Assembly (NCBI GenBank): GCA_002423435.1 | Contig: DIWE01000004.1 | Coordinates: forward strand, 1-38,581 | Length of the DNA: 38,581 nucleotides | Direction of reading: 5' to 3' | Source of the DNA: Clostridiales bacterium UBA6114 | GTDB lineage: Bacteria > Bacillota > Clostridia > Oscillospirales > Butyricicoccaceae | Shown: in pieces, positions 5,897 through 13,974 of the stretch | Layout: each line of letters begins with the position of its first letter | Numbering within the stretch: the stretch's first letter is position 1 | Made by a program: the position numbers and the translations under genes | The notes under the pieces: model-generated | The model's database searches: none | Told to the model about the DNA's origin: nothing | Seen by the model: only the letters and a program-made list of their open reading frames with translations

Positions 5897-8596
5897 TTAA
5901 ACGCTTCCTTTCACCGAGAAGCTCTCTAAAACAGCCTGCTGCTCTTTGTCGGTGAACACGTCCTGGTCAAGCCACAGGTCGTAGACCGAATCCTCGGATG
6001 CGATATAAAAATGGTGTATCCGGTTTTTCAGTTTGTCGGGATCATCGCCGATACCAAACCACATTTCAAAGTCGCCGTAATTTGTGCTCCCGCCCATTTG
6101 CGCCGCACTGGAATGGTATTCCTCCATGCCGATCCCGTTGAAGAAATCGTCAAAGGCTTTGGAAATGCCTCCGTTTTTCATCCGGTCGGGGATTTGATCC
6201 GCGCCGGCATAGGTATAGTGCGTCACTCCGCCCACTGCGGCGTCGTTCAAACGGAACGAGGTGCTGAAATATCCGTCCTGCTCAGTAGTTTCCGATGTAA
6301 AACGGGAGGGCAGGGTCAGGGAATAGGCGCCGGTGTCGACAGATTTCTGCGCGGCCGCGCTCCGGAGCCGGAGCATCGTCAAAAACGCCTGCTCGCGGGT
6401 ATAGGGGGCGGCCGGTGCGAAGGTGCCGTCGCCCATGCCGGTCATAATACCGGCCGCGGCGACGTAATCGACTCCGGGCGCGGCCCATTCGGCAATGGAC
6501 GCGCCGTCCGCGTAATCCGCTGCGTCCGCGGTATCGGTGTCTATGCCGAGCACGTTGGCGGCGAGGGCGAGCATTTTGGCGGCCTCCTGCCTTGTAATCG
6601 GCGCGGAGGGGTTGAAGAAGCCGTGTCCGTCTCCCTCGACGATGCCGAGGTAATACGCCTTGAGGATGTCGGGCTTATACAGCACATCGTTAAACGGGTA
6701 GCTGTCGTAAGGAATGGAATCGTACGCCGCGCCATCGGCTTTCTGTTCGATCAGGCGGGTTACAAGACGGCAAAATTCCTCCCGCGTGACGTTTTGCCGA
6801 TAATCAAACATTAAATCCTCCGGGATCAGGTTCCGTTCGGCAGCGGCGGTTAACTCCGGCAGCGCCCAGTCGGACGGGGGAGAGTCCGGCGACCGGTATA
6901 AAACACCCGGAAGCTTTAGAAGGCCCCATTTGCCGTCCTTTTTGACGCAGGTGAGGCCGTTTTCGCATATGCCGTAGTCTTCATAGGCCCCGCCGTCGAA
7001 TACCGCCTTCCCGTTTAAGTCGAACAGGCGGCGTTCGGAGCCCTTGGATGCGACGAAATAACCGCCGGGCAGCTCGGAGATATCGTCATATTCGCAGGGG
7101 ATGATTAAGCTCCCGGAAGGCGAGAGCAGCCCCGTATGCCCGGCCGCGTCGGAGTCCCCGGCGGTGATGAAGCCGGACGGCAGGATTTCGTACAGGATAT
7201 ATTTGCCGAAACCGACGGCGAGCTTACCGGAGATATCGAGCAGGGCGTTTGTCAGATTCCCTTTAAAGCCGCTTGAGAGGTCTCCCTTGAACAGGATCAT
7301 CGAGCGCGCGGACGTCCTGCCGACCCCCGAGAGCTCGCATGGGTAAAGCGCGCGCCCGTCCGTGCCGAGAATGCCGTAGCGGCCGTTTTTCACGGCCGTT
7401 ACAAAGCCGTATTCACCCACGCTGATGCTGTCGTATTTCCCGGCAGGGACAAGCAGCTCCCCGCGGATGTTGTACAGCGCGTTTCCGACGGCGAGCAGCT
7501 CGGCGTTTTGGTCCTGCGATCGGGAGGAAGACCCGTTCGCAAGCAGTTTTCCCCCGCGGTCGAAAGTGGCGGACTGCCCGTCGGGCAGCTGCGCGTCGAA
7601 GATGTTGCGATCGCAATGTATATTCTGATATGAAAACGGCACCAGAACGTCCCCGGATGCGTCGATCACACCGCAAAGGTGATTCCTGCGCACGACAAGC
7701 ATGCCGTCCGACTGTTCCAGAATGTCGCTGAAGCCGTCGCCCAGCTCCTTGGAGACGTTGCCCGACCACAGGTCGATCAGCATCAGCCGGCCGTTTTTGA
7801 GCGCGGGAGCGAGCCCGCCTGCGAAGGAGCCGCCGAAGCTTGCGCCGATGCTGTCGCAGGTTCCGGCGGGGACAATGACCTCCCCGTTACGGTCTATGAT
7901 GCTGCATTCGGAGGGCTTTACGAGGGTAGACACCCCTTGCTCATTAAATTCCCATTTGCTCCAGGTCGTGACGACAAAGCGTTCGCCGTCCTCTGCGGTC
8001 TCGATGCGCTGGCAATCCGGCGAGGACAGCGTTTCCCCGGTTTTTAGGTTATACAATATGCTGTAGGAAACGGAAACTGTGGGCATCGGGTGATCGACCC
8101 GCGTGAGGACGGCTACGTCGCCGTAAATTCCGGCAAATACCGAGCTAAAGCCCTCCGGGCTGAGCACGTGCCCCGTCTGATCCGTGACGACGTAAATGTT
8201 GTCAATTGTCCCGTGCACATAGAACCCGCCGCCGGCTTTTGGATACAGCGCATATATCCAGTCGAACACAAACGGTGTGATCGTTTCGCCGTGTACGTCT
8301 ACAATGCCCTGCTTCCCGCCGAGCGTGGCGGTGAAATAATCCGGATTTTCGTAGCGGGAATAGCAGTCGCCGTCATATATAAAAGGGAGGACGACCGCGC
8401 CTGTGTCGTCGAGCACGCCGACTTTTCCGTCTTTTTTGGCCATGTAATACCCGTTTTTGCAGGGGGAAAGCTCGTCATACCCGCAGGGGATAACGAGCGC
8501 GTTATCCTCTGCGGCAAGTGCGCCGGGAACCGTTCCCGCAAGAAACGAAAACGCAAACAGAAGCGCTGCGGCAAAAGAAAGTGCTCTTTTCTTCAT
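5897..8596 (-). CDS. Exported WG-repeat protein with three SLH domains
   Basis: A large cell-surface protein. I start it at 8596 because AGGAGG lies nine bases upstream and the next residues (MKKRALSFAAALLFAFSFLA) form a clear signal peptide, probably cut after ALAA near residue 28; a longer reading to 8692 lacks a signal at its N-terminus. Residues about 30-570 are repeated WG-type units (for example KDGKVGVLDDTGAVVLPF, KNGRYGILGTDGRALYP, KDGKWGLLKLP). Three SLH units follow at about 585-770 (NVTREEFCRLV, DGHGFFNPSAPITRQEAAKML, GDGTFAPAAPYTREQAFLTML). They bind pyruvylated secondary wall polymer in other Firmicutes. The last 110 residues form an unrecognised domain. The function of WG repeats is unknown. 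Confidence 0.85.
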   Translation of the reverse strand: MKKRALSFAAALLFAFSFLAGTVPGALAAEDNALVIPCGYDELSPCKNGYYMAKKDGKVGVLDDTGAVVLPFIYDGDCYSRYENPDYFTATLGGKQGIVDVHGETITPFVFDWIYALYPKAGGGFYVHGTIDNIYVVTDQTGHVLSPEGFSSVFAGIYGDVAVLTRVDHPMPTVSVSYSILYNLKTGETLSSPDCQRIETAEDGERFVVTTWSKWEFNEQGVSTLVKPSECSIIDRNGEVIVPAGTCDSIGASFGGSFAGGLAPALKNGRLMLIDLWSGNVSKELGDGFSDILEQSDGMLVVRRNHLCGVIDASGDVLVPFSYQNIHCDRNIFDAQLPDGQSATFDRGGKLLANGSSSRSQDQNAELLAVGNALYNIRGELLVPAGKYDSISVGEYGFVTAVKNGRYGILGTDGRALYPCELSGVGRTSARSMILFKGDLSSGFKGNLTNALLDISGKLAVGFGKYILYEILPSGFITAGDSDAAGHTGLLSPSGSLIIPCEYDDISELPGGYFVASKGSERRLFDLNGKAVFDGGAYEDYGICENGLTCVKKDGKWGLLKLPGVLYRSPDSPPSDWALPELTAAAERNLIPEDLMFDYRQNVTREEFCRLVTRLIEQKADGAAYDSIPYDSYPFNDVLYKPDILKAYYLGIVEGDGHGFFNPSAPITRQEAAKMLALAANVLGIDTDTADAADYADGASIAEWAAPGVDYVAAAGIMTGMGDGTFAPAAPYTREQAFLTMLRLRSAAAQKSVDTGAYSLTLPSRFTSETTEQDGYFSTSFRLNDAAVGGVTHYTYAGADQIPDRMKNGGISKAFDDFFNGIGMEEYHSSAAQMGGSTNYGDFEMWFGIGDDPDKLKNRIHHFYIASEDSVYDLWLDQDVFTDKEQQAVLESFSVKGSV

Positions 8597-8722
8597 GGCA
8601 TTTGGCCTCCTGATTCGGCAAAGCGAATCCATAGTATGGTGAATCTTCTTGAATGCCCTGTAAAGCATGCTTGATATGTACTTTGTTTTCATATATTGAT
8701 TGCAGCAGGCAGGCGGATATTT

Positions 8723-9304
8723 TTATCTGTCTGTGTCAATATTAACAAGTTTCCAACCGGAAGGTTCCTCGACAAATGTAAATACCAGCACTCCTCTGCT
8801 TGAAATGCGCTCGTTCACATCGTCGGAGCTGTTCATCACCTCATAGCCGGTAATATATTCTCCACGCTCGTCCAAGTGATAATACCTTTGCCGCACACTC
8901 TCAAAATCCAGTTTGTTTTGAAAGAAGAGGATCTCATGATCATTGTCCTGAAAAGAGATTTCCAAACGGTCTTCTTTAACTGCCATATTGTCGCTTAACA
9001 GATCTTTTTCGGTTTCACCAAATATGCCCGCGTTTAATGAGGAAAGCAGCTTCCTCGCTTCGATGTCAAGGATATTGCGAAGCTCGTATTCTTTCTCATA
9101 CCGCTTGATTTGGGCGTCTTTTTCATCGACTTCTTGTTCAAGCTCGTTCACCCTGAATTTAAGTTCTTCATTCTCAGGGTTTGGGTTGGCTGCTTTTCCT
9201 CCGGAACACCCGCCAAAAACGAGCACAGCCGACACGAGCACGAACACGATATGAGACCTCCGAAACACAGCGCATCTGTCAATCTTTCCGGTTTGTTTTT
9301 TCAC
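8723..9304 (-). CDS. Coiled-coil lipoprotein of unknown function
   Basis: The gene encodes 193 residues from a GTG at 9304, chosen because AGGAGG lies six bases upstream; an in-frame GTG at 9325 precedes that site. A basic N-terminus leads into a hydrophobic stretch (HIVFVLVSAVLVFGGC) with a plausible lipobox ending at the Cys near residue 33. Then come an acidic coiled coil (about 45-80, NEELKFRVNELEQEVDEKDA) and a C-terminal globular part resembling small exported 'conjunctive' domains with FTFVEEPSGWKLVNIDTD. I do not recognise the family. It has its own promoter (9359-9388). Confidence 0.7.
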   Translation of the reverse strand: MKKQTGKIDRCAVFRRSHIVFVLVSAVLVFGGCSGGKAANPNPENEELKFRVNELEQEVDEKDAQIKRYEKEYELRNILDIEARKLLSSLNAGIFGETEKDLLSDNMAVKEDRLEISFQDNDHEILFFQNKLDFESVRQRYYHLDERGEYITGYEVMNSSDDVNERISSRGVLVFTFVEEPSGWKLVNIDTDR

Positions 9305-9358
9305 ACTCTGCCTCCTGTCAATCACTTCAGTTCTATTGACTGTAATTGCTTTTGGTAA

Positions 9359-9388
9359 ATATTACCCTTGTATTTGACGTTCCTTCAA
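9359..9388 (-). promoter_or_regulatory. Promoter of the coiled-coil lipoprotein gene
   Basis: On the minus strand a TTGAAG box (9383-9388) is followed after 18 bases by TAATAT (9359-9364), both close to the sigma-A consensus. It lies between the dlt-like operon terminator and the lipoprotein start, about 55 bases before the GTG. Confidence 0.5.
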
Positions 9389-9420
9389 TAAAAATAGTTT
9401 CATACCGCATTTCTTAAAGC

Positions 9421-9454
9421 AAAAAAGAGCACGCCGGAAACCAGGCATGCTCTT
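9421..9454 (-). terminator. Rho-independent terminator of the dlt-like operon
   Basis: On the minus strand the arm AAGAGCA-x-GCC pairs with GGC-x-TGCTCTT with one C/A mismatch, and the stem is followed by a run of six T (9421-9426). It lies about 70 bases after the DltX-like stop codon and closes the operon. Confidence 0.8.
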
Positions 9455-9525
9455 AAAGTGCGAGAGTACGATTTGTACTTTTATCCATATAACGAATTGT
9501 ATTATCCCGGCCAAAAAATACAATC

Positions 9526-9669
9526 TTAAAAAGTTTCGTAGATGAACTCGCCGTGGCCGCTGAAAAAGATCAGGATCAGGGCGATCATTGCGGCATAGAT
9601 CACGACCGCAAGTATTTGGCCGGGAACTGATTTTTTTACAGCCGAAAGATTTTCTAAGAATTTAGCCAT
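9526..9669 (-). CDS. dltX: DltX-like membrane microprotein
   Basis: This 47-residue ORF overlaps the end of the DltD-like gene by 16 bases and has a strong AAGGAG site seven bases before its ATG. The product has a basic N-terminus, one transmembrane segment (about residues 18-36, QILAVVIYAAMIALILIFF) and the C-terminus GHGEFIYETF. Known DltX proteins are about 50 residues with one helix and end in a conserved FIYNxF motif, whose tyrosine is proposed to carry the acyl group between the MBOAT and the final acceptor. Here FIY-E-T-F keeps Phe, Ile, Tyr and the last Phe, with Glu in place of Asn. It is the last gene of the operon, rather than the first as in many dlt operons. Confidence 0.85.
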   Translation of the reverse strand: MAKFLENLSAVKKSVPGQILAVVIYAAMIALILIFFSGHGEFIYETF

Positions 9670-10541
9670 TTGTCGATCTCCTTTGTGAAAAAAGGCGCGC
9701 CCTGCTCATAACTTAAGTGCCCCAGATCGTGGAAATATTTGCGGGGCAAGGAATTGGTCAGGTCCAGTACCGCAATGTTTTTCGATTTCATGATTTGATC
9801 CGCCAGTTCACAGGCTTCTTTCGGATACTCCGGCATCGGGATATAATTGTTCCAGGGCATCCAGACGGCCCGGAGCCGTATGCCGTTTTTCGCGCAAAAG
9901 TCAATGACGTCCGAAAGGGCCGACAGATTTTTTTGATAATATGAGGTGTCAAGCCCCCAGAACTGCTTTTTATAAGTCTCTATCTTTTCGTCGAGCTGCG
10001 CGTCCGTCAGCATCCCGTGATAGACCGATTTTTTAAGGTCGGGGTATCGGGGAAGGGGAGTCTTATCGGAAACATTTTTGAGTTTCGCCGTGATAAATTT
10101 CTGAAGCCTGTCCCGTTGAAAGTAAAAATAAGGCTCTAAGGTCTCCCGGTGCCAGGGGTAGGTCGGGTTCGTATCCATCGTGTCGAGCAGGACAAAATAG
10201 TTCAGCGCGAGCACAAGGTCATGGCGCGGTTTCAGCAAGCCTTTTTGAAGCATATCCCGAAGATCCGTCATCGTGCCGTAGTCAAGGCCGAAATTGACAT
10301 ACCCCGAGGTGCTGTTTCCCTCTATAAAGGCCGAGATGATGACCGAGTTCCCATAAAAAACCTTGTCGTATTCCGTTTTGCCGCCGTGGGAAAGGATTGT
10401 TTTTTCGTAATCGTTTTTTGTGAAAAGCGTGGAATGTTCCACGGGCGCCCAGACCGAGAAGGCAACGTCCGCCCCGACAAACAGCACCAAGACGGCAAGC
10501 AGGAATTTCAGTTTATTGAGGAAAAGCAAAATCTTTTTCAT
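9654..10541 (-). CDS. DltD-like SGNH-fold acyl-transfer protein
   Basis: This 295-residue membrane-anchored protein has an N-terminal hydrophobic helix (about 12-30) and an extracellular domain. It keeps the SGNH landmarks: Ser66 in FYGNSVI, and Asp272 and His275 in HDLGHLS, with the same Asp-x-x-His spacing as the DltD catalytic triad. DltD completes transfer of D-alanine onto teichoic acid outside the cell. The protein is about 100 residues shorter than typical DltD (near 400), so it may be a distinct acyltransferase working on another polymer. It starts 15 bases after the MBOAT stop and overlaps the DltX-like gene. Confidence 0.75.
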   Translation of the reverse strand: MKKILLFLNKLKFLLAVLVLFVGADVAFSVWAPVEHSTLFTKNDYEKTILSHGGKTEYDKVFYGNSVIISAFIEGNSTSGYVNFGLDYGTMTDLRDMLQKGLLKPRHDLVLALNYFVLLDTMDTNPTYPWHRETLEPYFYFQRDRLQKFITAKLKNVSDKTPLPRYPDLKKSVYHGMLTDAQLDEKIETYKKQFWGLDTSYYQKNLSALSDVIDFCAKNGIRLRAVWMPWNNYIPMPEYPKEACELADQIMKSKNIAVLDLTNSLPRKYFHDLGHLSYEQGAPFFTKEIDKWLNS

Positions 10542-10556
10542 CGCTTTCTCCTCCTT

Positions 10557-11687
10557 TTACAATTTCAAAAAGCCGCGGAGCACGGAAAGAATTTTGTCCT
10601 CGGGCAGGGTAAAAACCAGTGTATTTATTGCAAACAGGAAATTAACCGAGAAGCATCGTATAAAAAAGATGCTTTTTTTTGTTTTCCGGATATTGACCGT
10701 TGTCATAGACAGAAGATTTTCGGTCATCAGGAGCAGTCCGTTATAGATTCCGGCCAGAAGGTAGGCCATGTTGAAGCCGTGCCACAGGCTCATGACGACC
10801 ATGGTCAAAAGCGCGATCACTGCGGAGACGCCCCGGCTTAAGCGCTTCTTTGCGACGACGACATAGATGTGCTCCCGAATCCAGTCGCTGAGCGTTGCGT
10901 GCCAGCTCCGCCAGAACTGCGTGAACGTGGGCGAGAGCATCGGCCGTTTAAAGTTTTCCGGCACATCATAGCCCGCGATCCGGCCGAAGGCGATCGCGAT
11001 ATCGCTGTAGCCCGACAGATCGAAATAGAGCAGAAAATAGCTGCAGATCACAGTCATAAAACTGAAGTACCAGCGGCTTTGAAATGTCACAAGCAGATTC
11101 AGAATATTGAGCAGCAGCGCGGCGGCGACGACCTTTTTGAACAAGCCCCGGATAATTCGCTTTGCATCATAGGAGAACTCATCCAAATGAAACGGCATTG
11201 GGCTTTCATAGGTCTTTTTGAAATCCCTGTACCGGAAAATCGGGCCTGCCGTGAATACCGGCAGGAAAAGCATAAAATTCACGTATGTCAGGGGATGGAC
11301 TCTTTCGCCGGAATAGTATACGTAATAATACGCGTCGATGACTTTCAGCATATTGAAGGCGATCCCCACGCTTTCAAACCATGGGGGCGCCTGCAGGCCG
11401 AAGCTGTCAAGCCGGCTTACGAAAAACGGAATCGCCGCCAATACGGAAAACAGTAAAAAAAGGGCTCTGCTCCTTGCGTGAAACAGAATCCGGGTGCAAA
11501 AAAGGCCGACCGCGATATATATTCCATATAAAGCGGCGAGCCGGGGGCTTAAATAGGCGAGGACCGCAAGCTCCGTGACCGGCAGCAGCCGGTTGATTGC
11601 CGCCCGCGGCAGTATTCTGCGGAACAAAGCCACAGTCAGCGAAAACACCGCAATGATCAGAAAGGTTTTACCCTGGAGATACCACAT
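10557..11687 (-). CDS. dltB: MBOAT O-acyltransferase (DltB-like)
   Basis: A multi-pass membrane acyltransferase that takes the acyl group from the carrier protein and passes it outward across the membrane. The 376-residue product (ATG at 11687, AGGGAG eight bases upstream) has about ten hydrophobic helices, the family segment FRYRDFKK, YFDLSGYSDIAIAFGRIAGY, His263 in FWRSWHATLSDWIREH, and the catalytic His303 in SLWHGFNMAYL. A longer in-frame reading up to 11840 overlaps the GNAT gene and is not supported. The gene lies between the GNAT and DltD-like genes. Order and motifs favour DltB over alginate-type AlgI, though the acyl donor may not be D-alanine. Confidence 0.85.
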   Translation of the reverse strand: MWYLQGKTFLIIAVFSLTVALFRRILPRAAINRLLPVTELAVLAYLSPRLAALYGIYIAVGLFCTRILFHARSRALFLLFSVLAAIPFFVSRLDSFGLQAPPWFESVGIAFNMLKVIDAYYYVYYSGERVHPLTYVNFMLFLPVFTAGPIFRYRDFKKTYESPMPFHLDEFSYDAKRIIRGLFKKVVAAALLLNILNLLVTFQSRWYFSFMTVICSYFLLYFDLSGYSDIAIAFGRIAGYDVPENFKRPMLSPTFTQFWRSWHATLSDWIREHIYVVVAKKRLSRGVSAVIALLTMVVMSLWHGFNMAYLLAGIYNGLLLMTENLLSMTTVNIRKTKKSIFFIRCFSVNFLFAINTLVFTLPEDKILSVLRGFLKL

Positions 11688-11701
11688 AGCGTTCTCCCTT
11701 G

Positions 11702-12166
11702 CTACAGAGTTTTCATCATCAGACGGCTCATGTCCGAATAACCGTGTTTTTTGAAAAAAGCGGCGGAAGCATGGTTCTCCATCACAACATAGCTTTCGAT
11801 CAGCCCGATCCCGTTTTCCCGAAACCAATCTTCGGCGCATGCCAGCAGCTCCTTTGCAACGCCTTTGCCGCGGAGTGCAGGTTCGACATAGATGTCGCTT
11901 ACGATGCCGATCATATTCTGCCCCTGAAACTGTAACTTCCGATCCATACGGCTGATTCCCGCGGACAGGAAGCCGACAATTCGTCCGTCCTCCTCGGCGA
12001 CCGTGATCAGGCAGAACCTGGATTTCAGCATTGCGCCGAGAACGCCCTTCATTTCATCCGAATTCAAGGAAAACGGCAGCCCGAAGCCTGAAAGAGTGTC
12101 GTACAAACGGTCATACAGCGTAAAAAGAGCGGGGAGGTCTGTCTCCTGTGCTTTTCGTATCCGCAC
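11702..12166 (-). CDS. GNAT-family N-acetyltransferase in the dlt-like operon
   Basis: This 154-residue cytoplasmic acetyl-CoA-dependent acyltransferase starts at GTG 12166, 12 bases after the carrier-protein stop. The acetyl-CoA-binding motif A is clear: VSDIYVEPALRGKGVAKELLACAEDWF (Arg-Gly-Lys-Gly-x-Ala), followed by a family-typical NHASAAFFKKHGY near the C-terminus. The start MRIRKAQETDLPALFTLYD also fits. Standard dlt operons lack such a gene. Its position between the carrier protein and the MBOAT suggests that it modifies the amino acid, the carrier-bound acyl group or the acceptor polymer; this is inference. Confidence 0.8.
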   Translation of the reverse strand: MRIRKAQETDLPALFTLYDRLYDTLSGFGLPFSLNSDEMKGVLGAMLKSRFCLITVAEEDGRIVGFLSAGISRMDRKLQFQGQNMIGIVSDIYVEPALRGKGVAKELLACAEDWFRENGIGLIESYVVMENHASAAFFKKHGYSDMSRLMMKTL

Positions 12167-12178
12167 TTCATCACCCCG

Positions 12179-12421
12179 CTACAGCTTTTTTGAGATGACT
12201 TCCGCGATCTCGCTCACGGTGTTCATAGGGTACATCGTCAGGTCGCGCTGGGTAATCTCAATATTCCATGTGCCCTCCGCAAATGAGATGATCTCAAGAG
12301 CGCCCAGCGAATCGACAAAACCGTTGTCAAAAAGATTGGTATCCGCCGTATAATCGGGATCATCCCCGATCCTGAAAGCGTCCTTGATATAGTCGTAAAG
12401 CGCCTGTTCTATATTGTTCAT
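12179..12421 (-). CDS. dltC: Acyl/D-alanyl carrier protein (DltC-like)
   Basis: This 80-residue carrier protein has the phosphopantetheine attachment serine at residue 38 in GFVDSLGALEI, the standard Asp-Ser-Leu motif. Its length matches DltC and acyl carrier proteins. It would hold the activated acyl group as a thioester for the MBOAT. It lies 13 bases after the adenylation gene and ahead of the GNAT gene. AAGGGG precedes the ATG. Whether the cargo is D-alanine is uncertain because of the altered adenylation enzyme. Confidence 0.87.
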   Translation of the reverse strand: MNNIEQALYDYIKDAFRIGDDPDYTADTNLFDNGFVDSLGALEIISFAEGTWNIEITQRDLTMYPMNTVSEIAEVISKKL

Positions 12422-12434
12422 GATGGATTACCCC

Positions 12435-13961
12435 TTATTCTTTCAATAATGAAGATTTTAACAGCACCCGGTCTATTTTTCCGTTCGGCGTCTGCGGCAA
12501 AGACGCCAGACATACAAGACGGGCGGGGAGCATATAGGCCGGGATGATTTTTCTGAGCTCCATGTTGAGTTTGCGAAGCTGAAGCTCCACATCCGTTTCC
12601 GCAAACAGGACGATTTCCTGCCGCGCTTCGTCGAAGATCACGCAGGCGTTTCGGATTTCCGGGAGGCTCTTTGCTGCGGTTTCAATTTCACCGAGCTCGA
12701 TCCGGTTGCCCCGGAGCTTGATCTGACAGTCGCGGCGGCCGACAAAAACAATCAGGCCCTCATTGCTGAAATACGCGAGGTCTCCCGTGCGGTACATGCG
12801 GTCGTCGTATTCTTTGCACAAAGGATTCCGGACAAACGCTTTTCGGGTAAGCTCCGGCGCGTTCCAATATCCCCGCGAAAGCGCGCTTCCCAGGATGCAG
12901 AGCTCGCCGGTTTCCCCTGCCGCGGCGGGCTTGTCGTCCTCCGTCAGAATGACCGCCCGCATATTCCGGCAGGCGCGGCCGATCGGCAGCGGGTCCGAAT
13001 CGGCAAACTCGCGGTCGACGATATAGTAGGTGCATACGTCCGTAATTTCGGTCGGGCCGTACAGATTGGCATACAGCTTGTCCGGCTGAAATTTGCGCCA
13101 GATATTAAGCTTACTGTTCGGCATGGCTTCCCCGCAGAATAAAACTTTTTTCAAAAGCGGCATCTCGATTTTTTCAAGAGCCCCGGAATTTGCAACGGCG
13201 ATCAGCACGGTCGGTACCCAGAATATCGTGTTGATTTTATTTTCAGCCAGATAATCCGGCAGCTTCGCGGGAAAGCGGAACAGTACCTCCGGTATAATGT
13301 TAAGCGTTGCGCCGGTCAGGAGCATCGTGTAGATGTCAAAGGCCGAGTTGTCGAAATAGAAAGCCGACTGGTTGCCAAGGACGGTATTTTCATCAAAATG
13401 GAAGGTTTCGCGCAGCCAGTCGGCATAGTCGACGATCCCCCTGTGCGGAATGGTAACGCCTTTCGGCGTTCCCGTCGAGCCGGAGGTGTACATGATATAG
13501 ATGGGGTCGGAATCGATCACCTGGGCGACCTTGTTCATCGCCGCCGTTTGGTCGGCCGGAATCCGGATCAGCTCCTCATATAAATGGAGCTTGATATCTC
13601 CGAGCCGGACGCCCTCAAGGTTTTTGGCCAGTTCGGCGCGGGCGATAATGTGCCCCGATTTCATGTTGTCAAGGATACTCTGCAGGCGTTTTAACGGAAT
13701 GGCGCTGTCGACGGGCACGTAGGGGTTGCCGCTGTACAGGGCGCCGGCAAAGCAGACGAGGCTCTCGATGCTTTTCGGCAGATAAACGATGACGGGGGAA
13801 ATCCCGTCCCGGCCCTGATCCGATTGCAAGATTCCTGTTGCAATGGAGAGGGCGGTCTCGCGAAGCGTTGAAAAGCAGATCGTCCCATGCCCGTCCTGTA
13901 CCGCCGTTTTTTCGCCGAAGCGTTTTGCCGTCTCTTCCAGCATCATGATTGCAGAGTTCAT
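12435..13961 (-). CDS. dltA: DltA-like amino-acid adenylating enzyme, substrate uncertain
   Basis: This 508-residue ANL-family ligase activates an amino acid with ATP and loads it on the adjacent carrier protein. The visible landmarks are the P-loop YTSGSTGTPKG (158-168), Asp204 in FYFDNSAFDIY (contacts the alpha-amino group in DltA and NRPS domains), YGPTE (301-305), GELCILGSALSRGYW (352-366), YRTGD (390-394) and the catalytic C-terminal Lys495 in PNGKIDR. Where B. cereus DltA has the Cys that favours D-alanine (Cys269, six residues after a conserved Pro), my by-eye alignment puts Val256 after Pro250. The substrate may therefore be another small or hydrophobic amino acid. AAAGGA precedes the ATG. 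Confidence 0.8.
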   Translation of the reverse strand: MNSAIMMLEETAKRFGEKTAVQDGHGTICFSTLRETALSIATGILQSDQGRDGISPVIVYLPKSIESLVCFAGALYSGNPYVPVDSAIPLKRLQSILDNMKSGHIIARAELAKNLEGVRLGDIKLHLYEELIRIPADQTAAMNKVAQVIDSDPIYIMYTSGSTGTPKGVTIPHRGIVDYADWLRETFHFDENTVLGNQSAFYFDNSAFDIYTMLLTGATLNIIPEVLFRFPAKLPDYLAENKINTIFWVPTVLIAVANSGALEKIEMPLLKKVLFCGEAMPNSKLNIWRKFQPDKLYANLYGPTEITDVCTYYIVDREFADSDPLPIGRACRNMRAVILTEDDKPAAAGETGELCILGSALSRGYWNAPELTRKAFVRNPLCKEYDDRMYRTGDLAYFSNEGLIVFVGRRDCQIKLRGNRIELGEIETAAKSLPEIRNACVIFDEARQEIVLFAETDVELQLRKLNMELRKIIPAYMLPARLVCLASLPQTPNGKIDRVLLKSSLLKE

Positions 13962-13974
13962 TTGCGGTTTCCTT

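Noticed and set aside
11688..11840. Longer start for the MBOAT gene
   Set aside because: It runs through the end of the GNAT gene in another frame with many Arg and Cys and no hydrophobic character; the ATG at 11687 has AGGGAG and gives a normal MBOAT start.
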